A stretch of DNA of 64,000 nucleotides from Providencia rettgeri (lineage in GTDB: Bacteria > Pseudomonadota > Gammaproteobacteria > Enterobacterales > Enterobacteriaceae). The position numbers and the translations under genes are program-made. This document shows positions 43,148-51,533 of this stretch, piece by piece. The stretch lies in the NCBI RefSeq assembly GCF_001874625.1, contig NZ_CP017671.1, forward strand, positions 4,154,001-4,218,000, written 5' to 3'. The notes beneath the pieces are model-generated. The model made no database searches. It was not told the DNA's origin and was given only the letters and a program-made list of their open reading frames with translations. The number at the start of each line of letters is the position of its first letter. The stretch's first letter is position 1.

Positions 43148-44458
43148 ATGTCCACCAATACTGATCATTTATCATCGGCTACCAGCAAAGCAATACGAAA
43201 AATAATACCCATGGTGGTATTAATGTTCATATTAGCGTATTTAGACCGTTCAAATATCGGTTTTGCAAAGCAAGAATTTCAATTAACAACAGGGTTAAGT
43301 GACGCCGCCTATGCATTCGGTGCAGGGATCTTTTTTATTGGTTATGCACTATTTGAAGTACCAAGCAATATCTTACTGTACCGTATAGGTGCACGTGTAT
43401 GGCTATCACGCATTATGGTCACATGGGGGTTAGTTTCAGCGGCAATGATGTTCGCTCACGATGAAACTACCTTTATTGTCTTGCGTTTCTTATTAGGCGT
43501 GAGTGAAGCGGGCTTCTTTCCAGGGGTTATTCTGTATTTAACTTTCTGGTTCCCACAAAATATTCGTGCCCGTGTCACTGGCTATTTTTTATTTGGTGCA
43601 CCATTAGCCTTTATTATTGGAGGACCATTATCCGGTTCATTACTCGCACTAGAAGGCTCATCATTCGCATTCGGTTTATATGGCTGGCAGTTAATGTTTG
43701 TTGTCGAGGGGTTACTCGCCTCTCTCGTCGGGATTTGGGTATTTTTCTACCTTGATGACCGTCCAGAAAAAGCAAAATGGCTGACAGCAGAAGAAAAAAG
43801 TGCGCTTTCCGCTAAATTAGCCACAGAAGAAAATGCCAAAGCAGGGCATAGTCCAAAAGGCGCTTTAAGTGCGCTATTAGATATGCGAGTTCTCTATTTA
43901 TGCTTAATTTGGTTCACTGTTCAAGTATGTGGTTACGGTATTTATTTCTTCCTGCCAACCCAAATCGGGACGCTATTAGGCAGTAAAGTTGGAATATTAG
44001 TCGGCTTCGTGACGGCAATTCCACCTCTGTGTGCGGCTATCGCAGTTTACTATGTCCCGCGCATTTCTGAACGCCTAAAAGAGCGTCGTAAAGTGGCTGC
44101 GATTACCTTTATGTTAGGGGCTGCGGGGATTGCTGTATCCGGCTTGTTCGATAGCATTCCAGTCATTGCCATTATTGCACTGTGTGTGGCAGCAGCAGGT
44201 CACTTAGCGATGCAACCTCTGTACTGGAGCTTCCCATCGGCTTACTTAGGTGGAACCGCTGCGGCATCCGGTATTGCCTTAATTAACTCCGTGGGCAACT
44301 TAGGCGGTTTTGTGGCACCAAACTTAAGAGTCTGGGCAGAAACGACGTTTGAATCTGCGCGAGCTGGGTTGTACTTTATCGCGCTCGTTGCCTTTATTGG
44401 CGGTCTTTTAATACTGACATTAAAACGATTAGGTATTGAAAAACGATTCGAAGATTAA
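43148..44458 (+). CDS. MFS sugar-acid transporter (RhmT/GudP-like)
   Basis: A 436-residue major facilitator with about 12 helices, of the anion:cation symporter group. FILAYLDRSNIGFAKQEF near the start, LGVSEAGFFPGVILYLTFWFP mid N-domain and FLPTQIG at helix 7 closely follow E. coli RhmT (YfaV). It should import the substrate of the adjacent dehydratase, for example a galactonate, rhamnonate or related aldonate, by proton symport. Separated from the dehydratase gene by about 190 bases; a rho-independent terminator follows it. Confidence 0.9.
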   Translation: MSTNTDHLSSATSKAIRKIIPMVVLMFILAYLDRSNIGFAKQEFQLTTGLSDAAYAFGAGIFFIGYALFEVPSNILLYRIGARVWLSRIMVTWGLVSAAMMFAHDETTFIVLRFLLGVSEAGFFPGVILYLTFWFPQNIRARVTGYFLFGAPLAFIIGGPLSGSLLALEGSSFAFGLYGWQLMFVVEGLLASLVGIWVFFYLDDRPEKAKWLTAEEKSALSAKLATEENAKAGHSPKGALSALLDMRVLYLCLIWFTVQVCGYGIYFFLPTQIGTLLGSKVGILVGFVTAIPPLCAAIAVYYVPRISERLKERRKVAAITFMLGAAGIAVSGLFDSIPVIAIIALCVAAAGHLAMQPLYWSFPSAYLGGTAAASGIALINSVGNLGGFVAPNLRVWAETTFESARAGLYFIALVAFIGGLLILTLKRLGIEKRFED

Positions 44459-44470
44459 ATCTTTGTTCCC

Positions 44471-44495
44471 GGGCCACCATCGGTGGCTCGTTTTT
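44471..44495 (+). terminator. Rho-independent terminator after the MFS transporter gene
   Basis: GGGCCACC (44471-44478), three-base loop ATC, GGTGGCTC (44482-44489), with one G-T wobble, then five T at 44491-44495. Lies 12 bases past the stop codon. Confidence 0.92.
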
Positions 44496-44630
44496 ACTTA
44501 ATTAATGGCAACATTAGCTTTCATTTATTACACAAAGAGGTTTAATCAAATATTGCGGTGGTTCAGGATTGAACATACCCCTACCAAATGTCATGATAAA
44601 GTCAGCTTATTTCATGCAGGGAGCATTCAG

Positions 44631-45365
44631 ATGAACATTGCAGTACAAAATAGCCAGTTAGTTTTGCCCCATGCAAACATTCTTGAAATTTTACAAACCA
44701 ATAGCTGGTTTAATAACTTACCTGACTATTTGATTAGTATATTAATGGAATGCGCAACGCTACGTTTTTATAACGATGGCGAAATGGTTCACTACCAAGG
44801 CGACCCAGCTAGAGGGCTATACGCCGTCATTCAAGGCTCCGTTAAAGTGAGTTCCATCTCTACCGATGGGCGTGAATGTGTATTCCGCTATCTTTCCCCC
44901 GGGAACTGGTTTGGCGAAATTGCCATGTTAGATAAATCCGCCCGTACTCACGATGCAAAAGCGATTAGCCCAACAATTTTGTTGACGATTTCACCAAAAG
45001 ACTTAGCTACAATCTTAGAGAAATACCCTGTTTTTTATCAATCATTGAATATCTTACTGTGTAAGGTCATTCGCAACGCTTTTACCATTATCAATGACAG
45101 CGCTTTATTGTCAGTTTCTGCTCGGTTAGCTAAACGGCTGCTTAGCTTAGCCGAAGGGTACGGAGAACCCCATGAGAAAGGCATCCAACTTAGCCTATAC
45201 CTAACACAAGATGACCTAGCAACGATCATTAATACCACTCGACAAACCATCAATAAGCGCTTGGTTGCTTGGGAAAAATTAGGTTGGATCGATGCAAAAT
45301 ACGGGAAAATTATCTTAGTGAATCTTCCCGCATTAAAGCAAATCTCTGAAGATGATGAGGAATAA
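44631..45365 (+). CDS. Crp/Fnr-family transcriptional regulator
   Basis: A 244-residue regulator. The N-terminal cyclic-nucleotide-type beta-barrel includes GDPARGLYAVIQGSVKV and GNWFGEIAMLDKSARTHDAKA, with GE and RT residues in the places CRP uses for cAMP. A dimer helix follows, then a C-terminal winged HTH with LTQDDLATIINTTRQTINKRL. No Fnr-type cysteine cluster is present. AGGGAG seven bases upstream supports this start; an in-frame extension of 42 codons is not family-like. It has its own promoter after the upstream terminator. Effector and targets unknown; neighbouring sugar-acid genes are candidates. Confidence 0.87.
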   Translation: MNIAVQNSQLVLPHANILEILQTNSWFNNLPDYLISILMECATLRFYNDGEMVHYQGDPARGLYAVIQGSVKVSSISTDGRECVFRYLSPGNWFGEIAMLDKSARTHDAKAISPTILLTISPKDLATILEKYPVFYQSLNILLCKVIRNAFTIINDSALLSVSARLAKRLLSLAEGYGEPHEKGIQLSLYLTQDDLATIINTTRQTINKRLVAWEKLGWIDAKYGKIILVNLPALKQISEDDEE

Positions 45366-46127
45366 CTAATCGTTATGATCGACGGTTGGGCTATCCGCAA
45401 AAAAGTAACGATCCATGGTAAATTCGAAGTCATCACTAGTGGCATTAAACAACATTTTTTTAGTGTTTTCCAAGTGTTGCCACATTGCTTGCCTTGCCCC
45501 CTTTGCATCACGGCGTGCAAGTGCCTGTAAAATTTGGTCATGTTCATCACACCAACTTTCAATCGACCTATTATCAATGTGCTCATGAAGTTTTAACCAG
45601 TATGGGTTACGCAAGCGCTGGCTCCACATCTGCTCAACAATAATTACCATGGCGCTGTTATGAGTCGATGCTGCAATTTGCATATGGAATGCTAAATCCC
45701 ACGTTGAATCACGAAAGCGGTCTTCTTTCCGTGCATTTTTTTGTATATCAACCAGTTTTAAAATATCTTCTTTAGTTGCTTGAGTCGCGGCAAACTCTGC
45801 AATATGGCTTTCAATCAATTGCCTTGCTTGTAGTAATTCAAATGGGCCACAACGACTAAACTCGAGCCCGCTGTCCGTATTGACCGAGTTGTTAGACCGA
45901 TTACTAATAACATGTATACCTGAGCCTTTGCGAACATCCACATAACCTTCGACTTCTAACATAATAATGGCTTCACGGATCACCGTACGGCTGACATTCA
46001 TTTCGTCTGCAAGTAAGCGTTCTGCGGGGAGTTTTGTCCCTATTGGGTACGCATCATTTTCAATTCTATCTTTAACCAAAGCGGCAACTTGCTGATATAA
46101 GCGTGGTTCACTCTCTTGTGAGCTCAT
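45366..46127 (-). CDS. exuR: ExuR, hexuronate regulon repressor (GntR/FadR type)
   Basis: A 253-residue GntR-family repressor. [34 protein letters not shown] and [29 protein letters not shown] are nearly identical to E. coli ExuR, followed by the FCD effector domain ([35 protein letters not shown]). It represses galacturonate/glucuronate genes (uxaCA, uxaB, exuT) and is released by hexuronate. AAAGGAG lies six bases before the chosen ATG; an ATG one codon earlier is also possible. It is divergent from uxaA, with a shared 249-base control region. Its stop codon directly abuts the convergent Crp-type gene. Confidence 0.94.
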   Translation of the reverse strand: MSSQESEPRLYQQVAALVKDRIENDAYPIGTKLPAERLLADEMNVSRTVIREAIIMLEVEGYVDVRKGSGIHVISNRSNNSVNTDSGLEFSRCGPFELLQARQLIESHIAEFAATQATKEDILKLVDIQKNARKEDRFRDSTWDLAFHMQIAASTHNSAMVIIVEQMWSQRLRNPYWLKLHEHIDNRSIESWCDEHDQILQALARRDAKGARQAMWQHLENTKKMLFNATSDDFEFTMDRYFFADSPTVDHND

Positions 46128-46242
46128 CATTTTCTCCTTTCGCAATACAACCCTGTGTAACCAGCATCTAAACGCTCTAAGTATAACGAAATTTACCATG
46201 TCTGGGTGAAATAGAAAATGTTAAGAAAAGAAATTACAGTTA

Positions 46243-46253
46243 AATTGGTATAA
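46243..46253 (+). promoter_or_regulatory. Candidate ExuR operator between exuR and uxaA
   Basis: AATTGGTATAA inside AAATTGGTATAACACCTTT; the left half matches the ExuR/UxuR consensus as remembered (AAATTGGTATACCAATTT) and the right half is degenerate. It lies in the divergent exuR-uxaA region and recurs exactly at 41675-41685. Confidence 0.5.
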
Positions 46254-46376
46254 CACCTTTAAAAGATATAAACCAAATAGTATAATGCCTGAAATTTAGT
46301 CAATAAAATGATTGATCACACCTTGATATGATTGGTTGATCCCATTACATCCGATTTCCAGCCCAGGGAACTAAAC

Positions 46377-47870
46377 ATGATAAAAGATATAATTAAAATA
46401 CATGCCAATGACAATGTCGCTGTTACGCTAACTGATAGGCAAGTAGGAGAAACTATCACTATTGATAACCACTCCGTCACCCTAAAACAGGATGTCGCCC
46501 GCGGTCATAAAATCGCATTAGTGCCGATTGAAAAAGATCACAATATCTTAAAATACGGTTCCCCAATTGGTCATGCAACCACTGCAATTAGTGCTGGTGA
46601 ACATGTGCATACTCATAATATTGCAACAAATTTAAGTGCATTAAATGACTATGAATATGACCCAGAATGTAACCTAATTGCGGCAACTCTCCCTGACCCT
46701 GAAGTACAAATTTATCGCCGCAATAACGGTGACATTGCCGTCCGTAATGAAATTTGGGTGATCCCAACAGTTGGATGCGTCAATGCCCTTGCAAGAAAAA
46801 TGATCGAACGCTTCAATAAACAGCACAATGAAGCGACTGATATTGACGGGGTCTATCTTTACAACCATACCTTAGGCTGCTCTCAATTAGGCGATGACCA
46901 CTTAACCACCCGTACTATTTTGCAAGATATGGTAAAACACCCTAATGCAGGGGGCGTTCTGGTGATTGGGTTGGGATGTGAAAATAACCAAGTGGCTGAG
47001 TTTAAAGCAACATTAGGTGATTTCGATACTGATCGCGTTAAATTTATGGTATGTCAACAATTGGAAGATGAAATTGAAGCGGGCGTTGAACACCTTAATG
47101 AACTTTATCAATTAGTTAGACAAGATAAACGTGTGTCAGGCAAGCTTAGTGAAGTGAAATTTGGCCTTGAGTGTGGTGGCTCTGATGGGTTATCAGGGAT
47201 CACCGCCAACCCACTATTAGGCTGTTTTTCTGATTTCCTTGTCAGCCATAATGGAACGACTGTTTTAACCGAAGTGCCAGAAATGTTTGGTGCTGAGCAG
47301 ATTTTAATGAACCATTGTCATGACCAACAAACCTTCGAAAAAACAGTAAATATGATCAATGACTTCAAACAATATTTTATTGCTCATGATCAACCTATCT
47401 ATGAGAACCCCTCTCCGGGTAATAAAGCAGGCGGTATCTCTACGCTAGAAGAAAAATCCCTTGGTTGTACTCAAAAAGCGGGAACCAGCCAAGTAATGGA
47501 TGTATTAAAATACGGCGAGCGCCTAACAAAACCGGGCTTTAACTTATTAAGTGCTCCAGGTAACGATGCGATTGCAACCAGTGCATTAGGTGCCGCAGGC
47601 TGCCATATAGTGCTATTTACTACGGGTCGTGGAACTCCTTATGGTGGGTTTGTACCAACATTAAAAATTGCCACTAATAATGAACTGGCCGCCAAAAAAC
47701 CCCATTGGATTGATTTTAATGCAGGTGCCTTATTAACCGGTAAATCCATGGATCAGTTATTGGCTGACTTTATTCAACATGTGGTTAAGGTCGTAAATGG
47801 AGAGCAAACCAAAAATGAAGTGAATGACTTCCGCGAATTAGCCATTTTTAAAATGGGCGTCACACTTTAG
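46377..47870 (+). CDS. uxaA: UxaA, altronate dehydratase
   Basis: A 497-residue dehydratase converting D-altronate to 2-keto-3-deoxygluconate, using iron or manganese. Colinear with E. coli UxaA: TLKQDVARGHKIAL, KYGSPIGHA, then GCSQLGDDH, LGCENNQV, ECGGSDGLSGITANP, YENPSPGNKAGGI and the C-terminal NDFRELAIFKMGVTL. AGGGAA seven bases upstream sets the start. Product enters the Entner-Doudoroff route through KDG kinase and aldolase (genes not in this window). Regulated by the divergent ExuR. No uxaC/uxaB neighbours, unlike in E. coli, where uxaCA form an operon. Confidence 0.95.
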   Translation: MIKDIIKIHANDNVAVTLTDRQVGETITIDNHSVTLKQDVARGHKIALVPIEKDHNILKYGSPIGHATTAISAGEHVHTHNIATNLSALNDYEYDPECNLIAATLPDPEVQIYRRNNGDIAVRNEIWVIPTVGCVNALARKMIERFNKQHNEATDIDGVYLYNHTLGCSQLGDDHLTTRTILQDMVKHPNAGGVLVIGLGCENNQVAEFKATLGDFDTDRVKFMVCQQLEDEIEAGVEHLNELYQLVRQDKRVSGKLSEVKFGLECGGSDGLSGITANPLLGCFSDFLVSHNGTTVLTEVPEMFGAEQILMNHCHDQQTFEKTVNMINDFKQYFIAHDQPIYENPSPGNKAGGISTLEEKSLGCTQKAGTSQVMDVLKYGERLTKPGFNLLSAPGNDAIATSALGAAGCHIVLFTTGRGTPYGGFVPTLKIATNNELAAKKPHWIDFNAGALLTGKSMDQLLADFIQHVVKVVNGEQTKNEVNDFRELAIFKMGVTL

Positions 47871-47880
47871 AATAAACTGC

Positions 47881-47914
47881 CCCTATTGTTTTCGCTATTA
47901 GGAAACAATAAGGG
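47881..47914 (+). terminator. Hairpin downstream of uxaA
   Basis: An 11-bp stem with one bulged A beginning ten bases after the uxaA stop codon; no clean U-tract, so a moderate-confidence terminator. Confidence 0.55.
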
Positions 47915-48077
47915 CGCTTCTAACCTATTCTATTATCTTAATTTCATTTCCTTATAGATAATAATTAATTACCGCCTACTTTCTATTTTAGGATATGGGT
48001 ATATAAACATTATGTTTAAACTTTAATGAACAGTTTTATGATGGTATCTCTTTAAGGGGTATTATTTTAATAACAGT

Positions 48078-48108
48078 AATAACCACACTGCATTTCTTTG
48101 TGGTTATT
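48078..48108. terminator. Perfect 10-bp hairpin between convergent genes
   Basis: AATAACCACA and TGTGGTTATT with an 11-base loop. Could stop transcription from the araD-type gene on the minus strand or from uxaA, but lacks an adjacent T-run in either direction. Confidence 0.45.
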
Positions 48109-48205
48109 TGTATAATAACCCCTTCCTTGACTATAATAAAAATCAAGAAATAGTATTTGTTATTTTTAATCAATTTATTATGTCAGTTACACTACATTTA
48201 ATTCT

Positions 48206-48904
48206 TTACTTTTGCCCATAATAGGCATTTTTACCATGCTTACGTAAATAATGTTTATCTAACAGTTCTTGCTGCATTGCCCCTACAGCAGGCTGTAATT
48301 GACGAGTAAATAAATTCATATAAGCGATTTCTTCTAAGACAACCGCATTATGCACCGCATTATCAGGGTTTGTCCCCCATGCAAATGGGCCGTGACTGTT
48401 AACTAATACTGCGGGAACATCTTTGGCTGTGATACCTTTTTCTTTAAATGTTTCAATGATGACATTACCCGTTTCCCTTTCGTAATCCCCAGCAATTTCA
48501 TTTTCTGTCATTAAACGCGTGCACGGAATTTCACCATAGAAATAATCTGCATGTGTGGTGCCTAATGCACTTAATGGCTGCCCCGCTTGTGCCCAAATAG
48601 TGGCATGACGCGAATGAGTATGCACGATACCGCCAATTTCAGGGAATGCCTTGTAAAGTGCCAGATGGGTATCTGTATCAGAAGATGGTCGAAAATTACC
48701 TTCAACAACTTTTCCCGTTTCCAGTGAGACAACCACCATATCTTCTGCTTTCATGGTTTCATAATCCACACCGGATGGCTTAATTACCATTAACCCTGCT
48801 TGGCGATCAATGCCACTGACATTTCCCCAAGTAAAGGTCACTAGGTTATGTTTTGGTAATGCGAGGTTTGCTTCAAAGACTTGTTGCTTCAATTGTTCTA
48901 ACAT
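48206..48904 (-). CDS. araD: L-ribulose-5-phosphate 4-epimerase (AraD/UlaF/SgbE family)
   Basis: A 232-residue zinc enzyme converting L-ribulose 5-phosphate to D-xylulose 5-phosphate. Strongly AraD-like: [19 protein letters not shown]-type start, [17 protein letters not shown] (Asp76), zinc ligands His95 and His97 (HTHSRH) and His171 (NSHGPFAWG), end [18 protein letters not shown] precedes the ATG. No araA or araB nearby; instead it is divergent from a DeoR regulator and an operon for L-xylulose/L-ribulose phosphates, so it serves that pathway rather than arabinose. The araD symbol reflects sequence, and SgbE/UlaF are functional equivalents. Confidence 0.92.
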   Translation of the reverse strand: MLEQLKQQVFEANLALPKHNLVTFTWGNVSGIDRQAGLMVIKPSGVDYETMKAEDMVVVSLETGKVVEGNFRPSSDTDTHLALYKAFPEIGGIVHTHSRHATIWAQAGQPLSALGTTHADYFYGEIPCTRLMTENEIAGDYERETGNVIIETFKEKGITAKDVPAVLVNSHGPFAWGTNPDNAVHNAVVLEEIAYMNLFTRQLQPAVGAMQQELLDKHYLRKHGKNAYYGQK

Positions 48905-49358
48905 AATAATCCCCTAGCTATAAAATTTGCTTTAATATCAACAACAAAAATTTATTCTCTGGGTATATTTTGTGTGTTGATAACCTGTCTCTACCTATTA
49001 AGGTAAACAGATTTTGCTGATTTAAAAAGCGGTCACATTTACAAACTCGCAACAAACCACAGTCAATCGGTCATAACCGGTCACAATCGGTCATATTAAG
49101 TCAATATCGAGGCGTGGAAATATGACCGAGTTAGCCCATTTTTTTTTGTTTCTTATGAGTAACACAGAAAGATACTGCAAATAATGCGCCATGCATCACA
49201 ACTAAAATGTAACGATTACATATTACTTTCAAATATAGCTATACAAGATCACTTTAAACGGCTTTGTTTTTTTCAAGAATGGAATACTTGAATCTAATCA
49301 CGACAAAAAAAAAGCAACACAGGCAGAATAAATATCGTGGAAAAAATAGGAGTTAAAC
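48905..49358. promoter_or_regulatory. Control region between the 4-epimerase and DeoR genes
   Basis: About 454 bases between divergent genes. The hexamer CGGTCA occurs at 49030, 49068, 49078 and 49088, the last three exactly ten bases apart, and inverted (TGACCG) at 49123-49128. Nothing else stands out. This is the likely binding site of the DeoR-type regulator. Confidence 0.6.
49030..49128. promoter_or_regulatory. Phased CGGTCA operator cluster
   Basis: Four direct copies of CGGTCA (49030-49035, 49068-49073, 49078-49083, 49088-49093) plus one inverted copy (49123-49128). Ten-base spacing of three copies places them on the same face of the helix, as for direct-repeat operators of DeoR-family repressors. 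Confidence 0.65.
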
Positions 49359-50171
49359 ATGTTACAAGCCGAACGCCATAAATTAATTTGTTCTCATGTT
49401 TCACAAAATGGTTCGGCGTTAGTGCGTGAATTAGCTCAGTTATGTCTTGTTTCCCAAGAAACAATCCGTCGTGATTTAACAGTACTAGAGCGAGAAAACC
49501 GAATTATTCGTAGCTTCGGCGGTGCCGTTGCCATTGACCAAGAAGAAATGCCAATGGTCAATGTAATACCTTCTTCGGTCAAACTCAGTCAAATGGTCGA
49601 TGGTGCAGAATCCTTTCGCAAAAGAACCGAAGAACACCCTGATGCGAAAATGAAAATTTCTAAGGCTGCACTGAAGTTTATCCAACCCGGCGACTGTATT
49701 ATGCTAGATAACAGCAGTACTTGCTGGTTTTTAGCACGACAAATACCTGATATCGATATTACTGTTGTCACTAATTCGGTCAAAATTATCCAAGCACTGG
49801 CTTGCCGTGATCGTGTACGAGTGATTGGGATTGGTGGTGAATACTCAGAACGTCATGATGATTTTCATGGCCCTATTGCAGAAAGTATTATTCGTAGCTT
49901 TCAGATAAAAACCTTATTTTTATCATGCCAAGGTTTTAATATTGAAAATGGTATTCGTGATGGTAGCGAAATAAATTCAAAGCTGAAAAATATTATGTTG
50001 CAAGTTTCAGAGAATAAAGTTTTACTCGCCGACAACAGTAAACTCGGAAAATATGCTTTTAGCCAAGTTTGTACCTTTGAGGATATTAACGTACTCATTA
50101 CTAACAAGCTTAATGATACTAATTTTCAAAAACAATTCCCGAATTTAAATATTATCGAGTGTGATAAGTAA
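49359..50171 (+). CDS. DeoR-family regulator of the pentose module
   Basis: A 270-residue DeoR-type repressor: N-terminal HTH (GSALVRELAQLCLVSQETIRRDLTVLERENRIIRSFGGAV) and a C-terminal sugar-phosphate-binding DeoRC domain (DCIMLDNSSTCWFLARQIP; TVVTNSVKIIQAL; LLADNSKLGKYAF). Such proteins respond to phosphorylated sugars, here probably L-xylulose or L-ribulose phosphate. AGGAG lies about eight bases before the ATG. It faces the araD-type gene and heads the ABC-transporter operon, so it is placed to control both. Confidence 0.9.
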   Translation: MLQAERHKLICSHVSQNGSALVRELAQLCLVSQETIRRDLTVLERENRIIRSFGGAVAIDQEEMPMVNVIPSSVKLSQMVDGAESFRKRTEEHPDAKMKISKAALKFIQPGDCIMLDNSSTCWFLARQIPDIDITVVTNSVKIIQALACRDRVRVIGIGGEYSERHDDFHGPIAESIIRSFQIKTLFLSCQGFNIENGIRDGSEINSKLKNIMLQVSENKVLLADNSKLGKYAFSQVCTFEDINVLITNKLNDTNFQKQFPNLNIIECDK

Positions 50172-50377
50172 TTTATTAAAATATAAAAAGTCCGTAACCG
50201 TGATGTAAGTAAAATAATAATCATTCATTTATTTTCTGTATTAAAAAGTGCAGGGATATTATGTACCCATAATTCCTTAGCGCTTAATTATAGGCATACC
50301 TAAATGAGATAATAACATTGACCCTATGTTGATGAGAGATCTCGATTTAGTATCCATCTACACTAAGGAATACAACT

Positions 50378-51376
50378 ATGAACATGAAAAAATTAGTTTT
50401 ACCTTGTTTAATGAGCGTTGCACTGTTTTCCAATGTCGCAATGGCCGAATCACAAAAAGCACAAAAGCCATTCACGATGGGCGTAGTCGTTAAAGTCGGT
50501 GGTATTCCTTGGTTTAACGTTATGGAACAAGGGATCACCGAAGAAGGTAAAAAACTGGGCGTTAACGCATTCCAAGTTGGCCCTACAACGGCTGATCCAG
50601 CAGAACAAGTTCGTGCCATCGAAGATTTAATCGCCAAAAAAGTGGATGTCATTGGTGTCGTTCCTAACGATGCAAAAGTACTTGAGCCTGTATTAAAACG
50701 CGCTCAAGAAGCTGGTATTAAAGTCATTACTCACGAATCTCCAAATCAAACCAACGCAGACTGGGACTTTGAATTACTTGATACCCAAAGCATGGGAGCT
50801 AACCATATGAAAGATATGGCAGCTTGTATGGGTGAAGAAGGTAAATACGCCATGTTCGTCGGCAGTTTAACGGTCCCTCTTGTTAATGAGTGGGCGGATG
50901 CTGCCATTGCTTATCAAAAAGCCAATTACCCAAAAATGCAAATGGTAGATGACCGTTTTGGTGTTGCAGAATCCGTTGATGATTCAATGCGTACCGCTAA
51001 TGACCTGTTATCTAAGCACAAAGACTTAAAAGGCATTATGTCATTTGGCTCGCAAGGCCCTATCGGTGCAGGTCGTGCTATTGATAAGCGCCGCAAAAAT
51101 GATACCACCTGTGTATTCGGCACCTTTACCCCAGGCCAAGGCATTAAGTTACTAGAAAAAGGCGCTATTGATGGTGGCTACATTTCTAATCCTAAAGTTG
51201 CAGGACAAGTCTTCGTTCAAGTTGCGACTGCAATGATGAACGGTGAAGAAATTAAAGATGGCGTTTCAATCGGTGATATGGGTGAAATTAAAGTCAGTGG
51301 CAATACCATTTTAAGTGATAACCCTGTCAATCTGAATATCGAAAACACCAAAAAATTGGTTGAAGTCGGCCTGTAA
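50378..51376 (+). CDS. Sugar ABC transporter periplasmic binding protein
   Basis: A 332-residue ribose/LsrB-type solute-binding protein. Signal peptide at about 1-23 (LVLPCLMSVALFSNVAMA, cleaved before ESQK). The mature part shows TMGVVVKVGGIPWFNVMEQGITEEGKKLG and VDVIGVVPNDAKVLEPVLKRAQEAGIKVITHES, a periplasmic-binding type I fold closest in layout to LsrB and rhamnose-type proteins. Ligand is probably an unusual pentose or ketopentose suiting the downstream enzymes. There are 206 bases upstream for its promoter and 157 to the ATPase gene. Confidence 0.9.
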   Translation: MNMKKLVLPCLMSVALFSNVAMAESQKAQKPFTMGVVVKVGGIPWFNVMEQGITEEGKKLGVNAFQVGPTTADPAEQVRAIEDLIAKKVDVIGVVPNDAKVLEPVLKRAQEAGIKVITHESPNQTNADWDFELLDTQSMGANHMKDMAACMGEEGKYAMFVGSLTVPLVNEWADAAIAYQKANYPKMQMVDDRFGVAESVDDSMRTANDLLSKHKDLKGIMSFGSQGPIGAGRAIDKRRKNDTTCVFGTFTPGQGIKLLEKGAIDGGYISNPKVAGQVFVQVATAMMNGEEIKDGVSIGDMGEIKVSGNTILSDNPVNLNIENTKKLVEVGL

Positions 51377-51533
51377 TTCTTCACTAGCAAAATAACATTT
51401 AAAACAAAAATACAATATTAATTAGCATTTTGAATTTACTGTTTTGTATAGCGCGAGTTGTAGCCAACAACGCAACAGCTTGCGCTATGACAAACAAGCC
51501 AACACCAATTTATTTGCAGTAGGAATTATACCT

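Larger units (their letters stand above)
47871..48205. other. Intergenic region with two hairpins between uxaA and the araD-type gene
   Basis: Convergent genes flank 335 AT-rich bases. CCCTATTGTTT (47881-47891) pairs with AAACAATAAGGG (47903-47914) with one bulge; AATAACCACA (48078-48087) pairs perfectly with TGTGGTTATT (48099-48108). Neither is followed by a good T-tract. The first is well placed to end uxaA mRNA. Confidence 0.55.

Noticed and set aside
45038-45586. 182-codon minus-strand frame overlapping both the Crp/Fnr-type gene and exuR
   Set aside because: It runs through two well-supported genes and its translation resembles no family; an out-of-frame shadow.
48206-48904. Arabinose operon
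   Set aside because: No araA, araB or araC nearby; the 4-epimerase is paired with a DeoR regulator and a LyxK/UlaE-type pathway.
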